Below, piece by piece: positions 9,472 through 19,547 of a DNA stretch of 64,000 nucleotides (positions are counted from its first letter, which is position 1; every line of letters begins with the position of its first letter). The stretch is from Promethearchaeota archaeon. Lineage in GTDB: Archaea; Asgardarchaeota; Lokiarchaeia; Sigyniarchaeales; Promethearchaeaceae. A model generated the notes under the pieces. That model ran no database searches and was not told the DNA's origin. It saw only the letters and a program-made list of their open reading frames with translations. Location of the stretch: assembly GCA_016933055.1 (NCBI GenBank), contig JAFGBS010000009.1, forward strand, positions 695,590 through 759,589. The letters run 5' to 3'. The translations under genes and the position numbers were made by a program.

Positions 9472-9941
9472 AATCATCATAAACAGAAAAAACTCCTATT
9501 GTTTTTTTTAATTACAGACATTTACTCGATTCATTATTTTCAACCGCATTTCATTATTTACTATCATTATATTTTCTCCTAATTTAGAGGGTTTTCTAAC
9601 AACAAATTTCTCCATCCTTCATAACCTAAGGCATCTACTATTAAGCTTTTATGTGATTCAAAGTATGAGTTCTTAGAAAATGCTTTCTAAGTTACATTTA
9701 TCGATGATATTTTGCAAATACATTTATAATTAAATTAATTTACTCGTTATTATCGATCTAATGTATAGATAATTACCGGGTTACGAAATGGGTGGTTTAT
9801 TTATCTTATTTGTTCCCAGATGTTGATATATTTAATGAATTATGAAAAATTTCGAAATAATCATCTCTACGAAAAAAAATTATGTAAATCACAATAGAAG
9901 AAAGTGAAAAAAAAGAAAACTTAGAAAAAATTTTTCACCCA
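9472..9941. other. Intergenic region between convergent genes
   Basis: This AT-rich gap has no ORF I can support. After the URO-D-family stop is a run of eight or more T at about 9500-9508, suitable as an archaeal terminator. A perfect 8-bp hairpin lies at 9672-9691 (CTTAGAAA/TTTCTAAG). No copy of the structured repeat is seen. Confidence 0.4.
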
Positions 9942-11393
9942 TTAGACATTCAATTCTCTCATAATTTGCTTGTTCTCTGCGACTTTCTCAGGAGTTAATG
10001 GATAGAATATCCAGAAAATGATAGTCCCTATTAGCAAGATTGCACCAGGTATAACACCAATCATAAATCGAATTCCCAATAGCATGGCACTTAGACTACC
10101 TCCATTCAAAAGGATATAATTTTGCAATTCAGCCAAAGTCGCAACATCTACCGGAAAGCCTGTATAATTTTGCACTAGTGTTATTATTCCTTCATCAATG
10201 GTCGCTACTAATCGTGTTAACAAAGCAAATATTCCCACCATTATTGCTTTATAACCGGATCTTGTTCTCACAACAAAATCATCCGTTACATCTAACATCA
10301 TTATTGTCCACAAAAAGGCCCAAGTAGATCCCATTGACATACCACACACGAAGAAAATCACATAAATATAAATCAAATTAGCGCTAACCGATAAAAATGC
10401 ATAGGAAATACTCAAGAACAACCCACCGAACACCAAGGCTCTCTTTAAATTATTGGTTTTTTTCACGTACCACATCCAAAGTGGTACAGAAATAATTGTA
10501 CCAGAGAAGAAGACGATATATATCCACATTTCTCCTCCTGGCTCAAACCCAAGCACAAACGTACTAACAAATGGTCCCATCGACATCAACATTCCAATTC
10601 CAATATTGAATGCTGTCATGATGATAAACGCTATAATAAAACTTCTCTGCTTGAGGACTGATAGTAAATGTTTGAAGAATTCTGGTCTCGGTCTATCTTC
10701 CCCTTGATCATTATAATACCGATCTATTACTTCTCGATCCTCTCGTGCTCCGGGGAGGAATAATACAGCCCCGATAAGACCCAATCCTGCGACTAATGCC
10801 CCCATCCACACAAAATTATCACCAGTAGCCGCAAGTAAGATAGAGGGAAGTAAAAATCCAGCGGCTTGGGCTGCAATGTCAATGTATGTAAACCAATATG
10901 TGAACTTTCTTCTCTCTTTATTCGTACGGAATAAATCTTGTCTCAATGCTCCAAGATTGACTCCTATTAACGAACCAAATGTGTCATAAAGGAATAAAGA
11001 TCCTAATAACCAAAAAAAAGTCGGCCATGGAGTTACGGTTACCTTAGGTGCCGTAAAAAGTAAGTAAATGGAAAAACACCACGGAACTATGCTTATAACG
11101 ATCCAAGGAAACCTTCTACCCCACTTTTTGGTCCATTTGAAGTTTCGATCAATTAACCATCCCATCAGTGGATCATTAATCGCATCGTACACGGCAAAAA
11201 TCGTTAAGCAGGCAAATATATAATTCCATTGCAATCCTAACCTTGTACTATAAAAATATACTATATATATACCTTGTACGGAAGATAAGAGGGTTACAAC
11301 AAATTGGAACGTGCTATTAGAAGCGTATCTCCACCATGGATGCCGTGAAGTTTCTTCTAAGAAAGAAAATGGTATTGAATTGTCTTCTGTCAT
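9942..11393 (-). CDS. GPH-family (MelB-like) sugar:cation symporter
   Basis: A 12-helix membrane protein of the glycoside-pentoside-hexuronide symporter family (MFS_2). Family features seen are AINDPLMGWLIDRNFKWTKKWGRR after helix 2, the KTNNLKRAL loop between the two halves, and DVTDDFVVRTRSGYKAIMVGI in helix 10/11. It likely imports a glycoside or related substrate with Na+ or H+. The annotated start is the second ATG (MTEDNS), which has AGAGGTA about 8 nt upstream; the ATG at 11399 would leave almost no spacing. It is divergent from the URO-D-like gene at 11622 and lies in a sugar-related neighbourhood with the six-hairpin protein. The substrate cannot be told. Confidence 0.85.
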   Translation of the reverse strand: MTEDNSIPFSFLEETSRHPWWRYASNSTFQFVVTLLSSVQGIYIVYFYSTRLGLQWNYIFACLTIFAVYDAINDPLMGWLIDRNFKWTKKWGRRFPWIVISIVPWCFSIYLLFTAPKVTVTPWPTFFWLLGSLFLYDTFGSLIGVNLGALRQDLFRTNKERRKFTYWFTYIDIAAQAAGFLLPSILLAATGDNFVWMGALVAGLGLIGAVLFLPGAREDREVIDRYYNDQGEDRPRPEFFKHLLSVLKQRSFIIAFIIMTAFNIGIGMLMSMGPFVSTFVLGFEPGGEMWIYIVFFSGTIISVPLWMWYVKKTNNLKRALVFGGLFLSISYAFLSVSANLIYIYVIFFVCGMSMGSTWAFLWTIMMLDVTDDFVVRTRSGYKAIMVGIFALLTRLVATIDEGIITLVQNYTGFPVDVATLAELQNYILLNGGSLSAMLLGIRFMIGVIPGAILLIGTIIFWIFYPLTPEKVAENKQIMRELNV

Positions 11394-11590
11394 AAACATT
11401 ACCTCTACTTAATCACTTGATCACATCGAATTATCTTTCATATAAGCATTTAGTTTCCACAAAGTTACATAAAAGGATAGCAGTGTCTGATTAATATGAA
11501 TAGAGCTACTGATATTACTATAAATTACTATATATTGTTATACATTTCTGTAATAATTCCTCCCGTTTACTAAGTCCCGCACAAATCAAC

Positions 11591-11600
11591 TTTTATATAG
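11591..11600 (+). promoter_or_regulatory. TATA box for leaderless transcript of gene 11622
   Basis: TTTTATATAG is centred about 26 nt before the ATG at 11622, with no Shine-Dalgarno sequence between. This spacing puts the transcription start at or next to the ATG, as in leaderless archaeal mRNAs. Confidence 0.55.
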
Positions 11601-11621
11601 AAAGATCACTCACACAAACTT

Positions 11622-12791
11622 ATGGAATTAAAAGAGAACATCCAAGATGCAAAAAATCACATGAGTGCATGGTGGGATCATGAAATCATTAATCGTCCCA
11701 TAATCGGATACACCTATCGTAAATTTAACTTTAAATCCTCTGTGCCGTATTCAAGTTGGGATTTAGCGAAAAATAATGATGCTATTGAAATTATTTATGA
11801 TAAGTTTATTCGAAACTCAACAAACCAGAAATGGGGGGCAGAAATGTTCCCTAATTTTTGGCCAAATTATGGTCCTGGAATTATGGCTGCAGTTTTTGGC
11901 TGTGAACCCGAATACAAAAATAGTACAGTCTGGTTTCACCACCCTATTTCTCTTGATGACATTGTACCTTTATTAGAAAGTGCACAATTAAACTCAAATA
12001 ATAAATGGTACGCACGATTACTTCAAGTCACGCAATTTGTTGCTGAGAGATCTAACGGACAATTCTCCGTAGGAATGAGTGATATTGGAGGAGTTTTGGA
12101 TATTCTGTCCTCATTTTTAGGTCCAACAGAAATAATCATTGCTATGCGACGCAATCCAGGAATTATAGATACTTGCCGGTCAATAATATTAGAGAAATTA
12201 ATAAATGTATATGATGATTTGCAGAATATTATTGATAATTATAATTTGGGTTGTAACGGGTGGCTAAATGTTTGGTGCCCGAAACGATATTATACGATCC
12301 AATGTGATTTTGCAGCAATGTTATCGCCTAAATATTTTAAAAGATTTGCACTACCTGATATCATTACCCAAGCAGAACATTTGGATTATGCAATATATCA
12401 TTTAGATGGGCCCAATGAGATCCCTCACATAGCCGATTTACTTGCTGAACCTTCCATCACTGGTATCCAATGGGTTCCCGGTATAGGGCAACCCTCAACG
12501 GAATCAGAAAAATGGTTTCCTCTGTATAATAAGATCCAAGACGCAGAGAAAAATCTAGTACTTGATTGCTCCCCCTTTGGTATATCTTATTTATATAAAA
12601 AATTGAAACCTGTCGGCTTATTCGTAAGAACCTATACTTTGAACCGAATAATCGCAAAAATGTATCTACCAAAGTTTATAAAAGGATGGGGTGATTTTTT
12701 TGGAAGGAAACCCTCTAAACTCGGAGAAGATATGATGATAGTGAAAAATAAATTTCGCTTGAAAATTATGAATGCAGCTCATAGCATGTAA
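11622..12791 (+). CDS. URO-D-fold methyltransferase-like protein
   Basis: A 389-residue protein of the uroporphyrinogen decarboxylase-like superfamily, in the divergent branch typified by AWWDHEIINRP near the N-terminus, GCNGWLNVWCPKRYY in the middle, then DFAAMLSPKYFKRF, the HLDGPNEIPHI segment, and GIQWVPGIGQP. Members of this branch often sit near corrinoid or carbohydrate genes and their substrates are mostly unproven. The length matches the family and the gene is intact, unlike the relative at 7968. A TATA box lies 26 nt upstream. It ends about 105 nt before structured repeat copy 2 and faces the six-hairpin protein. True decarboxylase function is unlikely, as this branch is distant from HemE. 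Confidence 0.7.
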   Translation: MELKENIQDAKNHMSAWWDHEIINRPIIGYTYRKFNFKSSVPYSSWDLAKNNDAIEIIYDKFIRNSTNQKWGAEMFPNFWPNYGPGIMAAVFGCEPEYKNSTVWFHHPISLDDIVPLLESAQLNSNNKWYARLLQVTQFVAERSNGQFSVGMSDIGGVLDILSSFLGPTEIIIAMRRNPGIIDTCRSIILEKLINVYDDLQNIIDNYNLGCNGWLNVWCPKRYYTIQCDFAAMLSPKYFKRFALPDIITQAEHLDYAIYHLDGPNEIPHIADLLAEPSITGIQWVPGIGQPSTESEKWFPLYNKIQDAEKNLVLDCSPFGISYLYKKLKPVGLFVRTYTLNRIIAKMYLPKFIKGWGDFFGRKPSKLGEDMMIVKNKFRLKIMNAAHSM

Positions 12792-12895
12792 TTTTTGTTT
12801 TCAGTTCAAGTTTATCTAATTACCTTTGGTGTTTTGTATAAACTTTTCGAATTCTGTGTAATCAAATTTGTACACACTACTCTATAAACCACGAG

Positions 12896-13078
12896 CTACG
12901 CTAAAAACCTACCCGTGGAATAATTAGGATAGGTTCTGTTAGCATAGGTGTGCTTATAAGCCATAAATTATGGGATATCATCAAGAATTCGCTGGTGATT
13001 CCATTAGATAGATCTAGTTCGTCAAAAAGGCAGTTTACGATGTGGAAAATTGTGGAATAGATGTTGTCTATTTAATTA
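12896..13078 (+). repeat. Structured repeat element, copy 2 (intergenic)
   Basis: It lies between two convergent genes. CTACGCTA (12896-12903) pairs with TAGCATAG (12940-12947, one mismatch), and inside it AACCTA (12906-12911) pairs with TAGGTT (12930-12935). It continues GGTGTGCTTATAAGCC, matching GGTGTTCCTTAAACCC of copy 1. A hairpin follows (ATCATCA/TGGTGAT), and it ends GGAATAGATGTT...TTAATTA, identical to copy 1 over GGAATAGATGTT. The inner stem sequences differ between copies while pairing is kept, which argues for a selected RNA or DNA fold. Confidence 0.7.
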
Positions 13079-13083
13079 TGCGG

Positions 13084-15261
13084 TTATTTTTTACGATTAA
13101 GGATTACATTATAGAGATATAATGCTCTAATGAATGGTCCAGTTGCATAAGAGGCAAAATCTACGCTTGTAGAAGTGCTCCAATTTTCCAAAGTACCCCA
13201 CATGATTTCGTTTGTTGCTCGATCCTGGTTATGCTGAAAATACATGTAATGAGAATGAAATCCAAAACCTGCTTCGGCATATTTCAGAAATGTACGATCC
13301 CAGATAGCCAGTTCCAATAAACTTTCAATTGCTTGACACAATTCAGATCCTCCAATGACCGGAAATCCCATTGATTTATAGGTGGTTACGGGTAAACCTC
13401 CTGTTATAATGTTATTCTTTATGTCTCGAACCCCAGATCCCCACATATAACTTAGAAGATGCCATGCTGCACTTCGGGCATGATCTAACCATTCATTTTC
13501 CTTTGTCAGCTCATATAATTTGGAAAAACATTTAATACAACCCACTGCAGTAACCAAATCCCCTTGATGATTAGCCGCGTCGGTTTCAAAATATATTCCG
13601 TAATACTCTCCATCCTCCAATAAATTCAAGCAAGCATGTAATGCAGCCGAACCCGCGTCTTGAATTATATCATCTTTATATATAAACCCCCACCAAAATA
13701 GTAGTGTAGCAGGATAAATACATGCTAAAGTTTTGCGATCCCAAAAGATTTCTCCATCCTCTCTCAACTCTTGATCCCAAAGTCCGTCTTCTCTTTGATA
13801 TTTCATTAAAAATTCTATGGTTAATTGAATTGCACTTCTCAATCTTTTTTTCATTGCATCTATTGAATCTGAAGATGAATGTTCATTGGATAGTTGGAGT
13901 AACACTTGGAATAAATTATAAGCTATTTGACCCGAAAAAGGAGGAGAAACCACCAATAGTTCGTATTTTTTAAAAGCTCCGGGATTATTTATTTCACGAA
14001 AAAAAATCAAGAAATTTTCTACAAGGAAATGCCATACACCATTTTTTAACTGGTCTTTTATGGGGGGTAAGTTCCATAGAACTTTCCTACCTTTTTTATC
14101 CCGCTCAATTGGAAAGAAACCTGTAAATCCTTTTTTCGGATCTTGGATTCTTCCCGTGGTCCAGTAATCAAGTTCTTCATTATACGTATCTAAATAAGCC
14201 CCTGCTATAGGTCCTGTTTGAATTAACGAATCATCAAGGAGTGGTGGGAGAAATTCTTTTGAGAGAATGTTGAGATATTTTCCATCTTTCATCCACGAAT
14301 ACAAAGCCATGGTTCCTGTAATATATCCTAAGGAAAAACAATTCCCAATTGTTGTTAATCCCATTTTATCATATATATATCCCTTATTCTTATCTGATAT
14401 GCAGTTGATGAAACTGGAGGGCATTTTTCCAGACTTAGATTCTAATAGGAAATGTTCATACAAAGTGTTAAATGAAAGTATTGCCTCTGTCTTTAAATTA
14501 TCTTGATATTTGATTGGGAGAGGATCCATGGGAAGTATATTGAGAAGTTTTTCTTTTATAGGAGTCACAAAATCACCTCGACCGGCGATAATACAGAATT
14601 TAGTTTGCTTTTTCACCTTAATTTTTTGAGAAAGCAAGACTTCATTCGCATTAAATTTTGCACGGAAATTTTGAATTTCTGGCTGATTTAACCCAATTAT
14701 GCCAGAATAAAGAGCCCCCGAATGAATTGTCCATACTTGCCCAAAAGCTCCCGTTGGAGGCACTTTAAGTGAAAAATTTTGAGGATTTTCCACTTTTCGA
14801 TATTTATTTCCTGATAAATTGATGTAATCATATTGATTGGAATTAAAGAAATTTATTTGAATTATTAGGATTAAATTTCGGTTAGAAAAATTTCCTTGAA
14901 AGTCAGAGTTAATATATATTACAGGAGAATTATCTTTTATCATTAGTAAAAGATCCACGCCATTAGTAAGAGTAACTTTAAGTTCATAATCGCCATTAGA
15001 TTTTCTCACTGTTGAGTAGGAAAGTACTTTTAACTTTTTATGACCCAGTTTCATTGAAATTTGAGTTATTGCTGATACCCGTTCATTCTCTCGTTTAATT
15101 TGAATACTTCCGATTTTTCCTTCTGATTCCGTATCATGCTCAAACAGAAATATATTGTTCTCAATCGCACTTCTCATAGCTAATGATTGTAAATACGTTC
15201 CTAATAAATCCTTAATTTTATCCTCAAGAATTAAAAGGAAGAAAATCGTTGAAGTATCCAA
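13084..15261 (-). CDS. Six-hairpin glycosidase-like (alpha/alpha toroid) protein
   Basis: A 725-residue protein. The first 240 residues look beta-rich. The rest has the repeated aromatic and helical pattern of a six-hairpin toroid: GNCFSLGYITGTMALYSWMKD, QREDGLWDQELREDGEIFWDR, CIYPATLLFWWGF, NHQGDLVTAVGCIKCFSKLYE, and DHARSAAWHLLSYMW. Such proteins include glycoside hydrolases and related polysaccharide enzymes; I cannot assign a numbered family or catalytic residues. No clear signal peptide is seen, so a cytoplasmic role on an imported sugar is plausible. The neighbouring GPH symporter supports a carbohydrate role. Its 3' end nearly touches structured repeat copy 2. Confidence 0.6.
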   Translation of the reverse strand: MDTSTIFFLLILEDKIKDLLGTYLQSLAMRSAIENNIFLFEHDTESEGKIGSIQIKRENERVSAITQISMKLGHKKLKVLSYSTVRKSNGDYELKVTLTNGVDLLLMIKDNSPVIYINSDFQGNFSNRNLILIIQINFFNSNQYDYINLSGNKYRKVENPQNFSLKVPPTGAFGQVWTIHSGALYSGIIGLNQPEIQNFRAKFNANEVLLSQKIKVKKQTKFCIIAGRGDFVTPIKEKLLNILPMDPLPIKYQDNLKTEAILSFNTLYEHFLLESKSGKMPSSFINCISDKNKGYIYDKMGLTTIGNCFSLGYITGTMALYSWMKDGKYLNILSKEFLPPLLDDSLIQTGPIAGAYLDTYNEELDYWTTGRIQDPKKGFTGFFPIERDKKGRKVLWNLPPIKDQLKNGVWHFLVENFLIFFREINNPGAFKKYELLVVSPPFSGQIAYNLFQVLLQLSNEHSSSDSIDAMKKRLRSAIQLTIEFLMKYQREDGLWDQELREDGEIFWDRKTLACIYPATLLFWWGFIYKDDIIQDAGSAALHACLNLLEDGEYYGIYFETDAANHQGDLVTAVGCIKCFSKLYELTKENEWLDHARSAAWHLLSYMWGSGVRDIKNNIITGGLPVTTYKSMGFPVIGGSELCQAIESLLELAIWDRTFLKYAEAGFGFHSHYMYFQHNQDRATNEIMWGTLENWSTSTSVDFASYATGPFIRALYLYNVILNRKK

Positions 15262-15386
15262 TTAGTAGCGTATGTATATACTATTTTATTTAAAGTTGAG
15301 AAGGAAACTGAGTAAAGAAATATTCTTTCAATAATCAGATGGGTTAGGTGTTATTTTCCTTAGCTTATTTTTTCCTTTTAGTTTGT

Positions 15387-16865
15387 TTACGAAATAACCA
15401 TTTGAACAATATGATCCAATTCTATTCGATATGGTAAGATGCATTCCTTTAGAACGAATACAGCTCTAATCGATTCTTCAAATTCATACTTTTTAGGGAT
15501 TGAGATATTTATGATCTCTATTTCTTTAAAAGTTCGCCCCTTAAATTCTGCTGAAACAAGATCTAAAAAGTTAGTGTATGTTCGAGTTTCTTCAACGTAA
15601 CTATATCCCTCTTTGATAACTAAATCTGGGTGTTTAGCCTTAAATTTTTCAAAATTCCGTTGTCGGTCTGTCTTAGGACCTCTCCTCATGTAGGTATCCG
15701 AAATATGGAATTTTGATGTATAAAACGCAATACAAAACCGTTTTTTTATTGCATCAAAATAGATTGAATATTCCACAGAAGGAAACCTTTCAGAATGGTC
15801 AAATTCTTTACTAGCAACGTTTTTTACAGATTCTGCAATCGAATATAGTTTATCACGAATTTTTGTATAGTGGGAATCTGAAATCTGCACGTTTTCAATT
15901 ACAACGTAATGGGAATTTATTTCTTTACTTTCAGGATTTATCTCAGAAAGGGGATCGTTCATAAAAAAAGAATCTATGGAAGGATTTTTTAGGAAACTCT
16001 CAATCTTCTTCGAACAATATATCCATGCTCTTTCTGATATCGATGCTGCCACATTGCGCATTTTATCTGTGGGGTCCATAATCAACAGAAAATCGTTCTG
16101 GAAACGGGGAACCTTCCGTAATTTATCTGTAGAACGATTAAAAAAATCGACAGATATGTATGGTAAGGTGTGAAAATTTCTAAATATATTCCAGATGCTA
16201 CCAAAATAACATATTAATAGCTCAGCTGCATATCCGATAAATCCCCCCCGCGCAATAGGGGCTTTGTCTCCGTAGGAATAGTTGTTTTTAAAAAATGCTT
16301 TTAAAATTCTAACATCATCTAATTGAGTAGAACCAAGATTTTTTTGAATAAATTCACTGTGATAAAAAGTCCGATCAACTGCAGTGATAGGTCCTTTCTT
16401 TTGTATATAATTTTCTGGTAGAAAAAAGGAAAACACGATATCCACCTCATAACCCTCAGTTCGAGTGGAAACATATGGATGTTCTGCGTAAGCAATATAA
16501 ACTTCTTCAAAATCATCAGCTTTTAAAGCGGGAATCACCCATTGGTCACAAAGTCTTCGGAAAAGAGCACTAATTTTTGTCCGATTTTTCGCATCTTGTT
16601 CAATGACCTCTTCGTAGTCCTTGGGATTCAAAAAAATAAACAGATCAATATCAGAATCATGACGTAAATGGGTCTGCTTAATACCAGTAGATCCTTGGGC
16701 TGAAATAAAATCAAACCTAAAATTATGATGATACTTGTTATAATTCTTCAAAATTTCTTTAATTTGAGACAAGATCCTTTTAATTTTCTGGTTTTCTTGA
16801 TCAGTCGGTTGAATCTGATCTAATATTTCAGAACGAATTGAACTAAGCATCTTGTCCAAATTCAT
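15387..16865 (-). CDS. cca: CCA-adding enzyme (class I tRNA nucleotidyltransferase)
   Basis: It adds or repairs the CCA end of tRNA using CTP and ATP. The nucleotidyltransferase signature GSTGIKQTHLRHDSDIDLF lies at about residues 58-76, with the metal-binding DxD. The third carboxylate is in GYEVDIVFSF. The VDRTFYHSEFIQKNLG segment, the ILKAFFKNNYSYGDKAP stretch and the GFIGYAAELLICYFG segment match the archaeal class I central domain. Length (492) is close to the family norm. ATG 16865 overlaps the TGA of the upstream gene (TGATG), implying translational coupling; a GTG one codon earlier (16868) is the alternative start. In the usual motif the serine is followed by a basic residue and a glycine; here the spacing is kept but the residues vary. 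Confidence 0.88.
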   Translation of the reverse strand: MNLDKMLSSIRSEILDQIQPTDQENQKIKRILSQIKEILKNYNKYHHNFRFDFISAQGSTGIKQTHLRHDSDIDLFIFLNPKDYEEVIEQDAKNRTKISALFRRLCDQWVIPALKADDFEEVYIAYAEHPYVSTRTEGYEVDIVFSFFLPENYIQKKGPITAVDRTFYHSEFIQKNLGSTQLDDVRILKAFFKNNYSYGDKAPIARGGFIGYAAELLICYFGSIWNIFRNFHTLPYISVDFFNRSTDKLRKVPRFQNDFLLIMDPTDKMRNVAASISERAWIYCSKKIESFLKNPSIDSFFMNDPLSEINPESKEINSHYVVIENVQISDSHYTKIRDKLYSIAESVKNVASKEFDHSERFPSVEYSIYFDAIKKRFCIAFYTSKFHISDTYMRRGPKTDRQRNFEKFKAKHPDLVIKEGYSYVEETRTYTNFLDLVSAEFKGRTFKEIEIINISIPKKYEFEESIRAVFVLKECILPYRIELDHIVQMVIS

Positions 16866-17626
16866 CACTTTTGTGGAGCCTTAAAAGCATCCAATAAAAT
16901 ATCTAAATTGCCCTCACGATGCATTTTTTCACGATGTAAAATTGGCACAAGCACTCGATTCTCTCCCAAGTCTTTGTCTTTTTCGATCATAAAATCTAAA
17001 CAGGCCACTTTTCCATCCTTAATAAATAAACGCGTGGACATGTCTTCCAAAAAGTAAAATCCGTTGGGTAATGTACCTATTTTTTTGAGGGCTGTCTTCT
17101 CTTTCGATTCCGTAATAAATTTCTGAATTTCGATGTCTTCGTGATACATACTCCCTGTTATTAGAGACATATGCCGTATAAAACCAGGAGGATTTTCAAA
17201 TTCTAATACTTCGGGGATTATTTCTTTAGCAATCAATCCACTGTGAACGCATGTTTCAAGGCCCCTACTTCCCATATAGGTCAAAACTTGGATTTTTTCC
17301 CCTATTTTCTGTTTTATACTCAACTCGGGTGCTAATCCAGATTTTACTATTGCATCCATAACTTCTCGATAAATCTCACTTTCCCTATGAAATTTATTCA
17401 AATCATTCGAGTGATATACCTTTAGGTGAATTCGCATGTCATTTTGTAAAACTGCTCCATAAATCTGTAATAATAGGGGCGATTTGTGTCCTTTATAAAT
17501 CCATATCACTTTCTTGTTATCATCAACAATTAGATATACGCCATCTTCCCTAAGATTCTCACTCACTAAATTTTGTGCCTTTACTGCTTTAGCCTGAAGC
17601 TCTTGTGTAATCGTAAACAACTGCAT
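16865..17626 (-). CDS. Hypothetical protein, possible gelsolin-like fold, coupled to cca
   Basis: A 253-residue protein I cannot place with certainty. Residues about 22-60 (LREDGVYLIVDDNKKVIWIY, then KG) have the strand-turn-strand pattern of a gelsolin-like domain. A second, weaker pattern occurs near the C-terminus (LPNGFYFLEDMSTRLFIKDG). Gelsolin-domain proteins are frequent in Asgard archaea, where some bind actin. No membrane segment or catalytic motif is visible. Its TGA overlaps the ATG of cca, so the two are made together, yet nothing in the sequence links it to tRNA. GGGAG lies 9-13 nt before the ATG. Confidence in the coding call is high, in the fold low. Confidence 0.65.
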   Translation of the reverse strand: MQLFTITQELQAKAVKAQNLVSENLREDGVYLIVDDNKKVIWIYKGHKSPLLLQIYGAVLQNDMRIHLKVYHSNDLNKFHRESEIYREVMDAIVKSGLAPELSIKQKIGEKIQVLTYMGSRGLETCVHSGLIAKEIIPEVLEFENPPGFIRHMSLITGSMYHEDIEIQKFITESKEKTALKKIGTLPNGFYFLEDMSTRLFIKDGKVACLDFMIEKDKDLGENRVLVPILHREKMHREGNLDILLDAFKAPQK

Positions 17627-17736
17627 GTATGCGGTCTCCCCATGATTCGTAATATCTCGATAATATCTTGAAATATTATCGTTGTCTAATAAAATAAATA
17701 TAATAACTCAATATATAATAATCGCGTGGTATTAGC

Positions 17737-17982
17737 ATGGGAAATGTGATTTTTCAGATAAACGGGGAGCAGTACAAGATTATCAATAAAAGTAATTTGA
17801 TAATTAAACCCGAATTGATGAAAAAAGTGGAAGATTTCGTTGAATTTTCAAATTTTATACGAGATAAAACAGAAAATCAATCAGAAGAAGTATTGCAAGC
17901 ATTGTCAGGTGCAATTTTAGATCCCTATGTATTGAAAATAACTCTCAATTTGGATAGTCGAATCATAGAATTAGATGCGTAA
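17737..17982 (+). CDS. Small hypothetical protein (81 aa)
   Basis: A short, acidic and hydrophilic protein with no motif I recognise. It begins MGNVIFQINGEQYKI and has no Cys, His cluster or membrane helix. It is divergent from the gelsolin-like gene, with an AT-rich gap of 110 nt holding TATA-like sequence (ATATATAATAATCG), and is followed 54 nt later by the B12/radical SAM gene. Coding potential is supported by an open frame with sensible composition and an isolated position; function unknown. Confidence 0.5.
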   Translation: MGNVIFQINGEQYKIINKSNLIIKPELMKKVEDFVEFSNFIRDKTENQSEEVLQALSGAILDPYVLKITLNLDSRIIELDA

Positions 17983-18036
17983 ATATAGTGAACTGTCGCA
18001 ATGTCTTAATTTTATGCAGTATTTTAACTTATATAC

Positions 18037-19452
18037 ATGATTGATGTTTTATTAATTAATCCACGCACAGAAGCGAGTTCCGTACAGAATTATGATAGAG
18101 AACCTCCCACCGGATTAATGATCTTAGCTGCTATTCTCGATAAACAAGGATACTTAGTCGAAATTATGGATTGTTCAGTTGTACAAAACGCATTTGAATA
18201 CTTACGCTCTAATGCGATAAATTTTCGGATGATAGGACTGACATGTCTAACCAATACATACTATCAAGCAGTACAATTAGCGAAAACCGCTAAGAGATAT
18301 AACCCATCTAGCTATATTATCATGGGTGGTGCACATGTTTCTTTTCAATATGAAGAAGCTTTCGAAGATATGCCATTTTTAGATGCGATCTGCATTGGGG
18401 AGTCTGAGATCTCCTTTCCATATTTAGTAAATTTATTTCTCGGACAATCATCTTATGAATTTCTATATGATCAATCTGAAATATCAGAGACTAAAAATGA
18501 TCCGGGAAAGTCTCGAAAATTACTAAATACAGCAACAGATTTACCCAAAGGTATCATATATCCTTCATCAGTCAAACTTGACAGTTTTACTAAAGCCATC
18601 TTGGGAATAGAGGTCTATGATGGTTCTTCACAAAAAACATCTCTTTCTATTTATCAATTTCCAGATCCTGTCAATATTAAAAAAGTTCCACTTCCTGCCA
18701 GACATCTAATTAATGCCTATCATGTAGCTGATGTGATAATCAATCGAGGATGTCCAAATAATTGTTCATTTTGCTCAAGGACAAAATTATTTCCTACCGT
18801 TAGAATTAGAGAAATCTCAGATATTATGGCGGAGTTAGATCATATATTGAGTATTCCCAGCTATCAATTTGTCAATTTTTATGACAATATCAATCTAAGT
18901 ACTTCATTTTTTCATGATTTTTTAGATGCATTGATTGAACGGAGATTTAGACTTCCATGGGGTGCTGAATTACGTGCTGATAAATTGGTAGAACGGCAAG
19001 TAGATAAGATGAATCAAAGTAATTGTAAAATCATTGCTACGGGTGTAGAATCAGCTGCTCCTGAAGTTTTACAGCTAAATGTAAAAAACCAAGATCCCCA
19101 AAAAGTCGCAGAAGGCATAAAATTGTTGAAAAAGTATGGCATTGCCGTTCAAGCATATTTTGTTGTAGGTTTACCAGGAGAAACCACGGAAACATTTGAA
19201 AAAACTCTGGATTATATTCGTGAACTTCCATTACAAGAGGAAATTGATAAGATTGAATTTTTCCCAGCAACGCCATATCCCGGATCAGATCTTTTTACCA
19301 AGAGGAAGGATTTTGGATTAAAAATACTTACAAAAAACTACAATATGTACAATTGTAAAGAAATAATTATGGAGACTAAGACTCTTAGCTATAAAGAAAT
19401 ATCCATAATGATGGATTCAGCAAAATCCTTAAAAAAACGACTTAATTTATAA
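18037..19452 (+). CDS. B12-binding domain radical SAM protein
   Basis: This has the two-domain layout of cobalamin-dependent radical SAM enzymes. An N-terminal Rossmann-like B12-binding domain (about 1-150: VLLINPRTE, then PTGLMILAAIL, MIGLTCLTNTYY, IIMGGAHVSF, AICIGESE) is followed by a radical SAM barrel with C239-x3-C243-x2-C246 (CPNNCSFC) and an EATGVESAAPEVL-like segment (IIATGVESAAPEVLQ). Such enzymes perform methylations, rearrangements or methylthiolations of small molecules, lipids or RNA; the substrate here is unknown. A roughly 75-residue insert separates the domains. No DxHxxG base-off motif is apparent. TATA-like sequence (TTAACTTATATA) lies just before the ATG. Confidence 0.82.
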   Translation: MIDVLLINPRTEASSVQNYDREPPTGLMILAAILDKQGYLVEIMDCSVVQNAFEYLRSNAINFRMIGLTCLTNTYYQAVQLAKTAKRYNPSSYIIMGGAHVSFQYEEAFEDMPFLDAICIGESEISFPYLVNLFLGQSSYEFLYDQSEISETKNDPGKSRKLLNTATDLPKGIIYPSSVKLDSFTKAILGIEVYDGSSQKTSLSIYQFPDPVNIKKVPLPARHLINAYHVADVIINRGCPNNCSFCSRTKLFPTVRIREISDIMAELDHILSIPSYQFVNFYDNINLSTSFFHDFLDALIERRFRLPWGAELRADKLVERQVDKMNQSNCKIIATGVESAAPEVLQLNVKNQDPQKVAEGIKLLKKYGIAVQAYFVVGLPGETTETFEKTLDYIRELPLQEEIDKIEFFPATPYPGSDLFTKRKDFGLKILTKNYNMYNCKEIIMETKTLSYKEISIMMDSAKSLKKRLNL

Positions 19453-19547
19453 CTTAACCGGGCTTTATCTGTATCGTCGCCGTAAACTTGAAAAAGAAAG
19501 ATTGCTGTTATCAATACGCATAAATTATGAACTAATAGGGTGAAATC

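Noticed and set aside
13084..15261. Assignment of the six-hairpin protein to a specific glycosidase family
   Set aside because: Pattern supports the toroid fold only; no family-defining catalytic motif could be identified.
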